Assembly (NCBI GenBank): GCA_022226935.1
Contig: CP092081.1
Coordinates: forward strand, 1,771,820 to 1,835,819
Source: Nitrospira sp.
Lineage (GTDB): Bacteria; Nitrospirota; Nitrospiria; Nitrospirales; Nitrospiraceae
DNA length: 64,000 nt
Direction: 5' to 3'
In this document: one piece after another, positions 1-7,971 of the stretch
Layout of the letters: each line of letters begins with the position of its first letter
Numbering within the stretch: position 1 is the first letter of the stretch
Program-made: the position numbers and the translations under genes
The notes under the pieces: generated by a model
What the model was told of the DNA's origin: nothing
Seen by the model: only the letters and a program-made list of their open reading frames with translations
The model's database searches: none

Positions 1-116
1 AGGATCAAGAGACCGACTGCGATCAGGAGAACCCCGATCACTTCGCGCTTCACATGAGAGGAACGGGAAGGGGCTGAGCGGGCGTCACCGCGCTTTGCCG
101 TGGTGGATACACCCAT
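1..116 (-). CDS. ftsK: DNA translocase FtsK, N-terminal fragment
   Basis: The reverse strand opens with ATG at 116 and reads 38 codons to the window edge. After a basic, Ser-rich start comes KREVIGVLLIAVGLLIL, which looks like the first membrane segment of FtsK/SpoIIIE DNA translocases. FtsK anchors at the septum and pumps DNA during chromosome dimer resolution. Only the cytoplasmic tip and the first membrane helix are visible, so the ATPase cannot be checked. It lies 99 bp downstream of ksgA on the same strand. Another membrane protein with a similar first helix cannot be excluded. Confidence 0.5.
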   Translation of the reverse strand, partial: MGVSTTAKRGDARSAPSRSSHVKREVIGVLLIAVGLLI

Positions 117-215
117 GCGGCGGATCGTAGCACAGGGAAAATACCTTTTCAAACAAAGCGGCAATGTTGCACAGGGCCGTCATGCCACTCCTCCTGCCCA
201 GTGGGAATGTCATGA

Positions 216-1022
216 TCACGCCGACTCGTCGTCGCCGAACGCCGTCGCGAGGGCGCGATAGTCATCGAGTGTCAGTGTCTCCGCGCGAGCCTGCGACGGA
301 ACTCCGACGGTTTGCATTGCCCAGGCAATCCGCTGAGCCGGATACCCCTCGTCACGCAGTGAATTCACCAGCGTCTTCCGCCGATGAGCAAAGGCGGCCC
401 GAACCAATTGCCGGAACCGCTCATATTGTTCCGGCTTGATGCCCTCATGAGTCTTAAGTTTCAGATGGACGACCGCCGATCCAACGGTGGGACGGGGGCG
501 GAAACAATTCGCCGACACGCGAAATGCCACCTCCACCTCTGCGGCCTCTTGCGTCAGAACTGACAGCACTCCGTAATCCTCGCTGTTCGGTTTGGCTGCC
601 AGCCTCAGCGCGACTTCTGTTTGCAGCATCAGCACCAGACGATCGAGGTGGGCACGGGCATCGAGTAACGCGAACAGGATCGGCGTGGACACATAATACG
701 GCAGGTTGGAGACGACCACCGTCCGCGGCGGCAAACTGTCGAAGGGAAACTCCAGCGCATCCCCGATCCGAAGGTCGAGGTTGCGGCAATGGCTGAGCGT
801 GTTCTGTAACTGGGGCTGCAGTTGCGGATCGATCTCGACCGCGATCACGCGTCCGGCTTCGGCACACAACCCGGCCGTCAGGGCGCCACGCCCCGGTCCG
901 ATTTCCAACACCGTATCCTCCGGACGAAGCGCTGCCAGAGACACGATTTTGCGGATGATGTTCGGATCGATGAGAAAATTCTGACCAAGCCGTTTCAGGG
1001 CGGGAGGAAAGGAAGCAGCCAT
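216..1022 (-). CDS. ksgA: 16S rRNA dimethyladenosine transferase KsgA/RsmA
   Basis: This enzyme dimethylates two adjacent adenines (A1518 and A1519, E. coli numbering) near the 3' end of 16S rRNA during small-subunit maturation. The 268-aa length is normal for the family. Visible motifs are QNFLID at 14-19, the SAM-binding VLEIGPGRGALT at 38-49, the acidic EID at 63-65 and the catalytic NLPYY at 106-110. The C-terminal helical domain (FRQLVRAAFAHRRKTL) is present. The ATG at 1022 sits 16 nt after a small unknown gene, so it probably belongs to one transcript with pdxA upstream. Confidence 0.95.
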   Translation of the reverse strand: MAASFPPALKRLGQNFLIDPNIIRKIVSLAALRPEDTVLEIGPGRGALTAGLCAEAGRVIAVEIDPQLQPQLQNTLSHCRNLDLRIGDALEFPFDSLPPRTVVVSNLPYYVSTPILFALLDARAHLDRLVLMLQTEVALRLAAKPNSEDYGVLSVLTQEAAEVEVAFRVSANCFRPRPTVGSAVVHLKLKTHEGIKPEQYERFRQLVRAAFAHRRKTLVNSLRDEGYPAQRIAWAMQTVGVPSQARAETLTLDDYRALATAFGDDESA

Positions 1023-1038
1023 GGTTTCACGCGGCTTT

Positions 1039-1359
1039 CTATCCGGCGTTGGGAGGAACTGCGGCCCGCAGACGTTTGGCCAATGTCACGAGATAGGACC
1101 GGTAACATTCAACCTCATCGCTGAACTCTTCGATCAAATCGTTGGTGAACGACATCCCGGGAGTCTTCCGGGACAGGCCATCCGCCTCGGCTTGTCCGGC
1201 ATGCTGCTGAAGCAACGCCACCGTACGAATTTTCCACTGGCCCACACGTTCTGTGCCGAGGGTGGTATTGAAATCCTGGATGGTCCGCTTCTCGATTCCG
1301 TCCAACTCCTTTACCTGCTGGTCAATGATGGTTGCTACGGAAGAGCCTACTTCTGACAT
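1039..1359 (-). CDS. Small hypothetical protein between pdxA and ksgA
   Basis: A 106-aa soluble, charged and probably helical protein with no signal peptide or membrane segment. I recognise no family. The start ATG at 1359 is preceded by a purine-rich AGGAAAGAGG about 10 nt upstream. It lies 18 nt after pdxA and 16 nt before ksgA on the same strand, so co-transcription is likely. Its middle part (TERVGQWKIRTVALLQQHAG) has no catalytic motif I can name. The coding call rests on the tight operon spacing and the RBS. Confidence 0.6.
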   Translation of the reverse strand: MSEVGSSVATIIDQQVKELDGIEKRTIQDFNTTLGTERVGQWKIRTVALLQQHAGQAEADGLSRKTPGMSFTNDLIEEFSDEVECYRSYLVTLAKRLRAAVPPNAG

Positions 1360-1377
1360 GGAGATAATGCCTCTTTC

Positions 1378-2421
1378 CTATCGGGATGATGATTGAACGG
1401 GGGTCCAGGACCGCGCCAAACGAGCCGCGACCTTTACCGCCTCCAACAGACTTCCATGCTCGGCGACCCCTTTGCCTGCAATGTCGTACGCCGTTCCATG
1501 GTCGACCGAGGTGCGGATGATCGGCAGGCCCACCGTCAAATTCACGCAGGTGCCGAAGGCCACCAACTTGAGGGGAATCAAGCCCTGATCATGGTACATC
1601 GCCACGACGCCATCATAATCGCCGCGGGCCGCTTTGCCGAACAGGGTATCGGCGGGCAGTGGATCGCTGGCCTTGATCCCGGCCGCCCGGGCCAACTTGA
1701 TGGCTGGCGCAATGCTGGTCTGTTCCTCATCCCCAAACAACCCATGTTCGCCCGCATGGGGATTTAACGCCGCAATGCCGATCTTCGGGCGCGCGATGCC
1801 GAAATACTTCGTCAGGCCAAGATGGGCAAGACGAATGGCTTTGGCAATACGCTGTGTAGTCAAGAGCGGAGACAAGGCATGGATCGCGACATGGGTCGTC
1901 GTGAACATAATTTTCAATGGCCCGCCCACGATCATCATCCCGAACTCTTTTGTCCTGGTCAGATCCGCCAATAGTTCCGTGTGCCCCGGGTAATGAAAGC
2001 CGGCCATGTTCATCGCTTCTTTGTTAATGGGCGCCGTGACGATACCGCCTACGCTCCCCGCCTGCGCCAATTCAACGGCCTCTTTGATAAATGCGATGGA
2101 CGCCGCCCCCGTCACTGCCGACGCCACGCCCATGCGAAATTTTGGCAGCGGACGTTCGAGCGGATCAGCGACAGCGACCTGTCCCGGTTTCAATCGTGCC
2201 CCACTGGCCGGATCAAATGTCACCACGTCCAACGGTAAATCCAGGCATTTGATCGTGCGGTCCATGACCGGACGAGAGCCGATCACCACCGGCTGACAGA
2301 GCCGCGTCAGTGCCTTGTCAGCCAAGGCCTTAGCAATGACCTCGGGGCCGATGCCAGCTGGATCTCCCATCGTGAGACCCAATACCGGGCGGACTGATCG
2401 TGGTGAGGGGTTACGAGCCAT
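1378..2421 (-). CDS. pdxA: 4-hydroxythreonine-4-phosphate dehydrogenase PdxA
   Basis: PdxA oxidises 4-phosphohydroxy-L-threonine in the DXP-dependent pathway to pyridoxal phosphate. The N-terminal LGLTMGDPAGIGPEVIAKA is diagnostic. Metal and substrate ligands appear in HYPGHTEL, in the THVAIHAL segment and in SVDHGTAYDIAGKG. The ATG at 2421 gives 347 aa, normal for the family, and overlaps the end of the cation-exchanger gene by 11 nt. A longer reading from 2448 only adds residues encoded inside that gene. Confidence 0.95.
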   Translation of the reverse strand: MARNPSPRSVRPVLGLTMGDPAGIGPEVIAKALADKALTRLCQPVVIGSRPVMDRTIKCLDLPLDVVTFDPASGARLKPGQVAVADPLERPLPKFRMGVASAVTGAASIAFIKEAVELAQAGSVGGIVTAPINKEAMNMAGFHYPGHTELLADLTRTKEFGMMIVGGPLKIMFTTTHVAIHALSPLLTTQRIAKAIRLAHLGLTKYFGIARPKIGIAALNPHAGEHGLFGDEEQTSIAPAIKLARAAGIKASDPLPADTLFGKAARGDYDGVVAMYHDQGLIPLKLVAFGTCVNLTVGLPIIRTSVDHGTAYDIAGKGVAEHGSLLEAVKVAARLARSWTPVQSSSR

Positions 2422-3424
2422 GGGTGTACAAAAATAATGTGTAGCCAAGGTACAGCAGCGCGCTGCCGCTGAGCAACCAGGGGCGCCAGTGCCCGGACCA
2501 CAGGACCTGTAACAGACTCATGCTCATGGCCACGACCGCAAGGACCATCGTCGCCAGCGCCGTTGTACCCAGAGTCCATTCGGTCCCCAGCAACCCGACA
2601 GAGACAGGAATCGAGCCTTGAAACACCATCGCCCCGGTCACATTGCCCACCGCCAGCCGATCTTTTTTCCGGTACAACCATAAAAAACTATTGGACATCT
2701 CGGGCAATTCCGTGGCCAGCGGAGCGATCAGCAATGCAAGGATGAGCGGCGAGACCTGCAGTTCGGCAGAAATGGAGTTGGCCGCCGTGACAAACAGATG
2801 GGCTCCTCCCACCAATCCCAGCAACCCGACGATGCCTTGCGCCCCGATCACCAGATAGGAAGGTTTGGCCGAGCGGCGAGCGAAGAGCAGCGGCTCCAGT
2901 TCGTCCCCCCCCTCACTTTCTTCGTCCTCGGCCGAAAACTTGAGCTTCATGTAATAGACGTACATGGCCAGCAGGACGGCCGCCACCGCCACATGCAAGA
3001 CCCGCGAGGGGATCATGGCGCAGGTCAGCGCCAGCACATAACTGACAAGAAAGAAGCTGATATCGACCCGCACCTCGCTATAATTGAGTTTGAAGGTTGC
3101 TGTCCGCTTCCCCAACTTTGCATAGAGTACCAGCAGCAGCGCCAAGATCGGCAACACCAACGTGCTCAGCATGAAGGGCGCCCCAAGAATCGCCCCCAGA
3201 CCCACTTCCATCTGTTCGCGGCCAGCCCCGAAAAAGATGGCTATAATCGGAATCGATGTCTCAGGTAACGTCGTCCCGACGGCAGCGAACACACTCCCGA
3301 CAGCGCCTTCAGAGATGTTCAGGCGTTTGCCGAGCCACTCAATGCCGTTCGTGAAGAGATGACACCCAGCAAGGGTGATGACGACGGAAGCCACGAACAT
3401 TCCCACATAGAGGAGAACCGTCAC
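2411..3424 (-). CDS. Sodium/calcium exchanger (CaCA) family membrane protein
   Basis: A 337-aa polytopic inner-membrane protein with about ten hydrophobic segments. The two inverted alpha-repeats of the CaCA superfamily are visible: AVGTTLPETSIPI about 50 residues in and PLATELPEMSNSF about residue 245. The paired PE glutamates are the expected cation-binding residues. A short acidic loop (SAEDEESEGGDELEP) separates the halves. Translation starts at GTG 3424 behind a strong GGAGG. The gene lies 58 nt after larC and overlaps pdxA. Na+/Ca2+ or H+/Ca2+ exchange is likely, but the ion cannot be read from sequence. Confidence 0.85.
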   Translation of the reverse strand: MTVLLYVGMFVASVVITLAGCHLFTNGIEWLGKRLNISEGAVGSVFAAVGTTLPETSIPIIAIFFGAGREQMEVGLGAILGAPFMLSTLVLPILALLLVLYAKLGKRTATFKLNYSEVRVDISFFLVSYVLALTCAMIPSRVLHVAVAAVLLAMYVYYMKLKFSAEDEESEGGDELEPLLFARRSAKPSYLVIGAQGIVGLLGLVGGAHLFVTAANSISAELQVSPLILALLIAPLATELPEMSNSFLWLYRKKDRLAVGNVTGAMVFQGSIPVSVGLLGTEWTLGTTALATMVLAVVAMSMSLLQVLWSGHWRPWLLSGSALLYLGYTLFLYTHGS

Positions 3425-3482
3425 CGGCGCCTCCGGGGGGCAAGAGGAGAGAGGAAGGAGGGAACAGGCACGATTTCGTGAA

Positions 3483-4691
3483 TCACGCGCGCCCTTTTCT
3501 TCTGGAGCGTGCGCCTTGTTTCTGCCGATACACCATCATGGCCTCGTCGAGAATGTCTTTGACGGGACGACCACTCATTTCGGCGACGCGTTTACAATCT
3601 TCATATTCCGGAGCAGCCTTGCTGCGCCCCGGTCGAATATCAGCGAGTTTCATGCGCACATCCTGTCCATTGACCCGCACTGAAGCAAACCGGCGCGGCA
3701 AGACACGGCGCTCCACCTCGCCAATCCGCACACCAAGAGCCGTCGTCTCGGCAAACAGCACAGCCAACACTGCCTCTGTGTGCTCCCGCGGCGCAAGGAC
3801 AGATAGGACATTTCCAGGCCGGCCCTTCTTCATGATCACCGGCGCCAGCGTGGCATCCACGGCCCCCGCGGCAAACACCTGGTCGAACACGGTGTCGTAC
3901 ACTTGCGGGTTCACATCGTCGAGATTCGTCTCGAGCTCAACGATCGTTTCCTCCGCCCCGCTCGCGGGCGCTGCTTCACCGATGAACACGCGCAACACAT
4001 TCGCCCACTGCGGTGGATCAGCAGTCCCAGCTCCATACCCCACCTGGTGTACTTGCAGGGATGGCAGGCCGCCGAATTCGGTGGTCACGGTTTTCAGCAA
4101 GGCCATCCCGGTCGGCGTCGTCAGTTCCCGTTCAGGCCCCTTGGCATAAATCGGCACGCCGACCGCGAGAGCCGCCACGGCTGGTCCCGGTACGGGCAAC
4201 GCGCCGTGCGCCGACTGAAGCATGCCGGATCCGACATTGATGGCCGAGGCCGTCACACACTGGATGTCGAGAAGATGCAGGCCCAGGATCCCACCGACGA
4301 CATCCATAAACGAATCGATCACGCCTACTTCATGAAAATGGACGTGCGACGGCTCAACACCGTGGGCCTTCCCTTCGGCGTCTGCCAGCACATCGAATAC
4401 CGCCTGACTTCGTTCTTTCACCACCGGCGGGAGGCCGCTTTTATGAAGAATTCTGGCAATTTGTGCCAGGGTTAACGGGGTGCGAAAGCCCTTGTCTATC
4501 AGAACATCGACCTTGGTCGCCGTGATGGCTCCGCGCTCAACTTTCTTGCGCGCCAGCCGATAGCCATCGATCTTCAGCGAAGCAAGGCCACGCACGAGAT
4601 CTTTGAACGGCAACCCCGCATCGACCAACGCACCCAATGTCATGTCGCCGCTGATGCCGGAAAAACAATCGAAATGCAGATGCCTCGCCAC
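3483..4691 (-). CDS. larC: Nickel pincer cofactor biosynthesis protein LarC
   Basis: LarC inserts nickel into the pyridinium-3,5-bisthiocarboxylate mononucleotide used by lactate racemase and related enzymes. The N-terminal HLHFDCFSGISGDMTLGA is the family hallmark, and the motif HVHFHEVGVIDS is a likely metal-binding site. The chosen GTG start at 4691 has AGGAG four bases upstream and gives 402 aa beginning right before the hallmark; a TTG at 4721 would add ten residues. It is one continuous frame, unlike the lactobacillar version made by programmed frameshifting. larB is 1 kb away; larE and larA are not in the window. Confidence 0.92.
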   Translation of the reverse strand: MARHLHFDCFSGISGDMTLGALVDAGLPFKDLVRGLASLKIDGYRLARKKVERGAITATKVDVLIDKGFRTPLTLAQIARILHKSGLPPVVKERSQAVFDVLADAEGKAHGVEPSHVHFHEVGVIDSFMDVVGGILGLHLLDIQCVTASAINVGSGMLQSAHGALPVPGPAVAALAVGVPIYAKGPERELTTPTGMALLKTVTTEFGGLPSLQVHQVGYGAGTADPPQWANVLRVFIGEAAPASGAEETIVELETNLDDVNPQVYDTVFDQVFAAGAVDATLAPVIMKKGRPGNVLSVLAPREHTEAVLAVLFAETTALGVRIGEVERRVLPRRFASVRVNGQDVRMKLADIRPGRSKAAPEYEDCKRVAEMSGRPVKDILDEAMMVYRQKQGARSRRKGRA

Positions 4692-4775
4692 GTCACTCCT
4701 ACGATTGACTCGTTCGCGCAAACGAGCGGCATCTTACCGGAGCCGCACCCAGACAGCAATCATTCCGCTCGTTCG

Positions 4776-4804
4776 TTGACAGCCCTGCCATGCTGTGTTA
4801 TCCC
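4776..4804 (+). promoter_or_regulatory. Possible sigma70-type promoter for the 4860 gene
   Basis: A perfect TTGACA at 4776-4781 is followed after 17 nt by TATCCC at 4799-4804, a weak match to TATAAT. It faces the plus-strand gene starting at 4860 in the divergent gap from larC. The -35 and spacing are good and the -10 is poor, so this is tentative. Confidence 0.35.
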
Positions 4805-4859
4805 CAATCAAGAGACGCATTCCATCGGCCACCAGCCACCACCTGCGACACCGACACCC

Positions 4860-5429
4860 ATGACCAATTCAACACCAGCTCCCCGGATCAGCGTCAAACG
4901 CGCACCGACAGGAATGACATTCGGCCTGCTGCTTCTGTTCAGCGGCATCTGCTTACTGGGGGAGCCAAATGTGCTTCTCGCCAAAACCAAAGGCAAAAGC
5001 AGTGTCCCGCGCCCTGAGCCGGATCTAAAAATTCTCTCGCTGCAAGCTGCGCCCATGCCGTATCGGCCGCAGGAGGGCCCCTTCCATTTCATCGCCACCG
5101 TGCAATTGCCGAAGGAAGTCGATGAACATCTCATGCTGGAGGTCTCCGCCCTCGTCACCTCTTCCTCCATGACCTCGCTGCGCTTTCTCTCGATTCGCCA
5201 ACCGGTCAATGAACATGTCCAGACCACGCCAAGCGCGAACGGCGATACGCCGCAAAAACATGTGCAGGTCGACCTCGAATGGGACGGGCTGGATCACAAC
5301 AAACAACAGATCCCGATCGGATCGTATGAGTATGAAGTGCGGGTCAAGCTGTTGAGCAACGGAGAGAAGGGCCAGCGCACCCAAATGCTCTCTTGGCCCA
5401 AACGCGGCAAGATCGTCGTCAAGAACTAG
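4860..5429 (+). CDS. Hypothetical membrane-anchored or secreted protein
   Basis: A 189-aa protein of unknown family. About 20 residues after the start at 4860 comes a hydrophobic stretch (TFGLLLLFSGICLLG), which is either a signal peptide or a membrane anchor. The rest is soluble with a beta-rich look and may be an immunoglobulin-like periplasmic domain: it has alternating hydrophobics, FHFIATVQLP and IPIGSYEYEVRVKLLSNGE. An earlier in-frame start at 4674 would overlap larC. The stop codon at 5427-5429 touches the first structured repeat element. Function unknown. Confidence 0.7.
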   Translation: MTNSTPAPRISVKRAPTGMTFGLLLLFSGICLLGEPNVLLAKTKGKSSVPRPEPDLKILSLQAAPMPYRPQEGPFHFIATVQLPKEVDEHLMLEVSALVTSSSMTSLRFLSIRQPVNEHVQTTPSANGDTPQKHVQVDLEWDGLDHNKQQIPIGSYEYEVRVKLLSNGEKGQRTQMLSWPKRGKIVVKN

Positions 5430-5553
5430 CAGGATCGTGAAAAAGGCCGCCAGCTTTGTTCTCGCGTCGCTCTGGGCCTCAACGTACCGCAAGGGTACGC
5501 CTCGCCCCCTCGCTCGCTGCGGCCGCGTTGGACGGCCTTTTTGACGATCCTGC
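5429..5553. repeat. Structured intergenic repeat element, copy 1
   Basis: A 125-bp element whose ends form a 21-bp inverted repeat: GCAGGATCGT, one mismatch (G5439 against G5543), then AAAAAGGCCG. The left end starts on the last base of the preceding stop codon. In the middle CGTACC-GCAAG-GGTACG makes a second hairpin at 5482-5498. Read on the minus strand, the interior (GGCCGCAGCGAGCGA, GGCGAGGCGTAC, GCGAGAAC) matches copies 2 and 3. It lies between convergent genes, so it could act as a bidirectional terminator. Confidence 0.8.
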
Positions 5554-5642
5554 AAACGCTCTGAATATCTTCCCAAACTTACGTATCAGTTTTTTGGCCC
5601 CAGCATCGCAATGGTCCGTGAGCGCTGCCGAGTGATCGGGGA

Positions 5643-6437
5643 TCACCCCCGGACTCGATTCTTCTTGCCTTTGGGCTCCTCACTGTCCATTCCACTCACC
5701 ATGTTGATGCGGTGAGCCAGGCAGCCGGCGCCGAACCCGTTATCGATATTCATCACGCCGACCCCCGCCGCGCAGGAATTCAGCATCGTCAATAACGCGG
5801 CCAAGCCGCCGAAATGTGCGCCATATCCACGACTCGTTGGCACCGCAATCACCGGTTGCCGGACCAATCCACCGACGACGCTCGGAAGCACACCATCCAT
5901 CCCGGCCGCCACGATGATCGCCCGCGCGTCATGTAACCGGTCTTGTTGGCCAAGCAGCCGATGTAACCCCGCCACGCCCACATCGTACAAGGTGTCAGTC
6001 TTGCTGCCCATGATATCGGCCGTCACGCGCGCTTCTTCGGCGATGGGTATATCAGCCGTTCCCGCCGTGACAATGAGCACGGACCCTCGACGCGCCAGCT
6101 TGGGGGGCACAATGGCCACCACCCGCGCCGCCTCGTGATAGGTCGCCCGCTTGCTCATCCGCAACAACGCGCGCGCGACGGAAGGCTCCACTCGCGTCGC
6201 GAGCAACGAATTATTCTTCAGCAACAGGGTCTTGGCGATGGCCACCACCTGCGCCACAGTTTTTCCTTCGCAAAAAATGACTTCCGGGAAACCCTGCCGC
6301 AGGGCGCGGTGGTGATCGAGCGAGGCAAATCCTAGGTTCTCATACGGCAGCGTGCGTAACCGATGCAGCGCATCCGGCACCGCCACGGCTCCCTGTTGAA
6401 CCTCCAGGAGCAATGCCCGCAACTGATCTTGATTCAT
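5643..6437 (-). CDS. larB: Nickel pincer cofactor biosynthesis protein LarB
   Basis: LarB carboxylates the pyridine ring of nicotinic acid adenine dinucleotide and hydrolyses it, the first step toward the nickel pincer nucleotide. The C-terminal half resembles PurE-type AIR carboxylases: VTAGTADIPIAEEA, AAGMDGVLPSVVGGL and VPTSRGYGAHFGGLAALL. The 264-aa length is normal. The ATG at 6437 overlaps the gpsA stop by 4 nt (ATGA), implying translational coupling. The gene converges on the 4860 gene across repeat copy 1. larC lies just beyond; no larE is present here. Confidence 0.92.
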   Translation of the reverse strand: MNQDQLRALLLEVQQGAVAVPDALHRLRTLPYENLGFASLDHHRALRQGFPEVIFCEGKTVAQVVAIAKTLLLKNNSLLATRVEPSVARALLRMSKRATYHEAARVVAIVPPKLARRGSVLIVTAGTADIPIAEEARVTADIMGSKTDTLYDVGVAGLHRLLGQQDRLHDARAIIVAAGMDGVLPSVVGGLVRQPVIAVPTSRGYGAHFGGLAALLTMLNSCAAGVGVMNIDNGFGAGCLAHRINMVSGMDSEEPKGKKNRVRG

Positions 6438-7459
6438 GACAGGGCCTTCTCTTCCTTCGCTTCGCGTTCCATCAAGTCACCAACGGCCTGGCGGCAGGGT
6501 TTGTCGGCAAAGAGGACGGCATTGACCTCCTGCACGATCGGCATATCCACACCGCACCGTTGCGCCAAACCCAACGCCGCCTTGGCCGTACGTACTCCTT
6601 CGGCTATGGCCTGCATACTCGCGAGAATGTCCTCCAACCGTTCGCCTTTTCCCAATCGTACTCCGACTGAATGGTTGCGACTCAATGGGCCGGTGCAGGT
6701 CAGGATGAGATCTCCGACCCCGGACAAGCCGTAAAACGTCCGCGGGTCCGCGCCCATGGCCATACCGAGCCGAATCATTTCGGCCAGCCCGCGCGTGATC
6801 AAGGCCGCGCGCGCGTTATGACCGAGTTCCAGCCCATCCACTACGCCGGCAGCCAAGGCCATCACATTTTTTAACGACCCGCCGAGCTGAACCCCGATCA
6901 GGTCGTCATCCGCGTAGACCCGAAATGTGGGCGTCATGAAGAGCGTCTGGATGGCTTTAACGGCTCCGGCATCCTGACCGGCGAGGCAGAGCGCGGTCGG
7001 TTTTCCTTGGCTGACTTCGCTGGCGAAACTAGGGCCAGACAAGACCATCAACGAACTCCGCATCTGTGGAGGCAGGACATCCTGCATCACCTGCGTCATC
7101 AGTTCGAGCGTAGCTTCTTCGATACCCTTGGTCGCGCTGACGAAAGGAACTGACTGCGACAGGAGAGGGCCGATCCGGCTGAGGACCAGTCGCGCCACGT
7201 GGGAAGGCACGGCAAAAATTACGCAATCGGCCCCCGCCAGGGCGTCGGACAGGTGGCTCGTGGCGGTTAAGGTGGTTGGTAGCCGCACGCCCGGCAAAAA
7301 CACGACGTTTTCACGCCGTTGTTCAATGGCCTGCACGACCTCCGGCTCATGCGCCCACAGACGCACGGATATCTGCTTCTCGGCCAGATGCCGGGCCAAT
7401 GCGGTGCCCCAGGCGCCGGCGCCGATGACGGCTACACGTTGACTCACTGGTCTCGTCAT
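6434..7459 (-). CDS. gpsA: Glycerol-3-phosphate dehydrogenase [NAD(P)+]
   Basis: GpsA reduces dihydroxyacetone phosphate to sn-glycerol-3-phosphate for phospholipid synthesis. The N-terminal Rossmann motif GAGAWG spans residues 13-18. Further family motifs are FAVPSH, SATKGIE, LSGPSFA and the catalytic-lysine segment GGSLKNVMALAAG. The 341-aa length is typical. The gene leads a two-gene unit with larB, overlapping it by 4 nt. Its 5' side faces the plus-strand gene at 7581 across a 121-bp gap. Confidence 0.96.
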   Translation of the reverse strand: MTRPVSQRVAVIGAGAWGTALARHLAEKQISVRLWAHEPEVVQAIEQRRENVVFLPGVRLPTTLTATSHLSDALAGADCVIFAVPSHVARLVLSRIGPLLSQSVPFVSATKGIEEATLELMTQVMQDVLPPQMRSSLMVLSGPSFASEVSQGKPTALCLAGQDAGAVKAIQTLFMTPTFRVYADDDLIGVQLGGSLKNVMALAAGVVDGLELGHNARAALITRGLAEMIRLGMAMGADPRTFYGLSGVGDLILTCTGPLSRNHSVGVRLGKGERLEDILASMQAIAEGVRTAKAALGLAQRCGVDMPIVQEVNAVLFADKPCRQAVGDLMEREAKEEKALS

Positions 7460-7580
7460 GGACGCGGATTATAGGAAGGGGTCTGGAAGGGTGTCAACGA
7501 AAGCATCCGGCAGATTCACATCGGCACTGGAATTCCATTCGCGCAGACGGTAGGCTGCAGGTCCACGAGGAGCCGGAGTC

Positions 7581-7940
7581 ATGAAGCCCTGTCCATCCTG
7601 CGGGCATGCCCTGCCCGAAATCAATCGCTACTGCACGTACTGCGGGACCGCCCTAGCCGGCGGCACGAAAAGGTCGGCGACGCCGCAAGCTTCTGAGTCA
7701 ACCAGAGACCAGCTCAATCTACATATCTTGTATGGCATGGTCACGGTGTTGATCGTGTCAGTCATCATGCCGCCCTGGGAAACGCCGCCCTCGCAACCGG
7801 CAGCCTTTCTGGGCTTTCACTTCATCCTTTCCCCGCCGCAACCAGATGCCATCGTCAGCCGATTGCTGCTCACGATCGAACTCACCACGACCGCGATTGC
7901 CGGGCTCTACCTGTCGTTTCTTTTTCGATCGAAGGGGTAA
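7581..7940 (+). CDS. Small zinc-ribbon membrane protein
   Basis: A 119-aa protein starting with two CxxC pairs (CPSCG at 4-8, CTYCG at 18-22), a zinc-ribbon typical of small membrane regulators. A short linker is followed by two hydrophobic segments (LYGMVTVLIVSVIM and TIELTTTAIAGLYLSFLF), giving a probable cytosolic ribbon and a membrane hairpin. A purine-rich RBS (GAGGAG) precedes the ATG. It is monocistronic and converges on the arginine-dihydrolase gene 31 nt away. No specific function is known; the same plan occurs in the 52052 gene. Confidence 0.75.
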   Translation: MKPCPSCGHALPEINRYCTYCGTALAGGTKRSATPQASESTRDQLNLHILYGMVTVLIVSVIMPPWETPPSQPAAFLGFHFILSPPQPDAIVSRLLLTIELTTTAIAGLYLSFLFRSKG

Positions 7941-7971
7941 CGGTACGGCACTCAGGCGGGGGACCGTTCTG

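Noticed and set aside
7939-7968. AACGGT...ACCGTT between convergent genes
   Set aside because: Only six pairs around an 18-nt loop with no T-tract; too weak to call.
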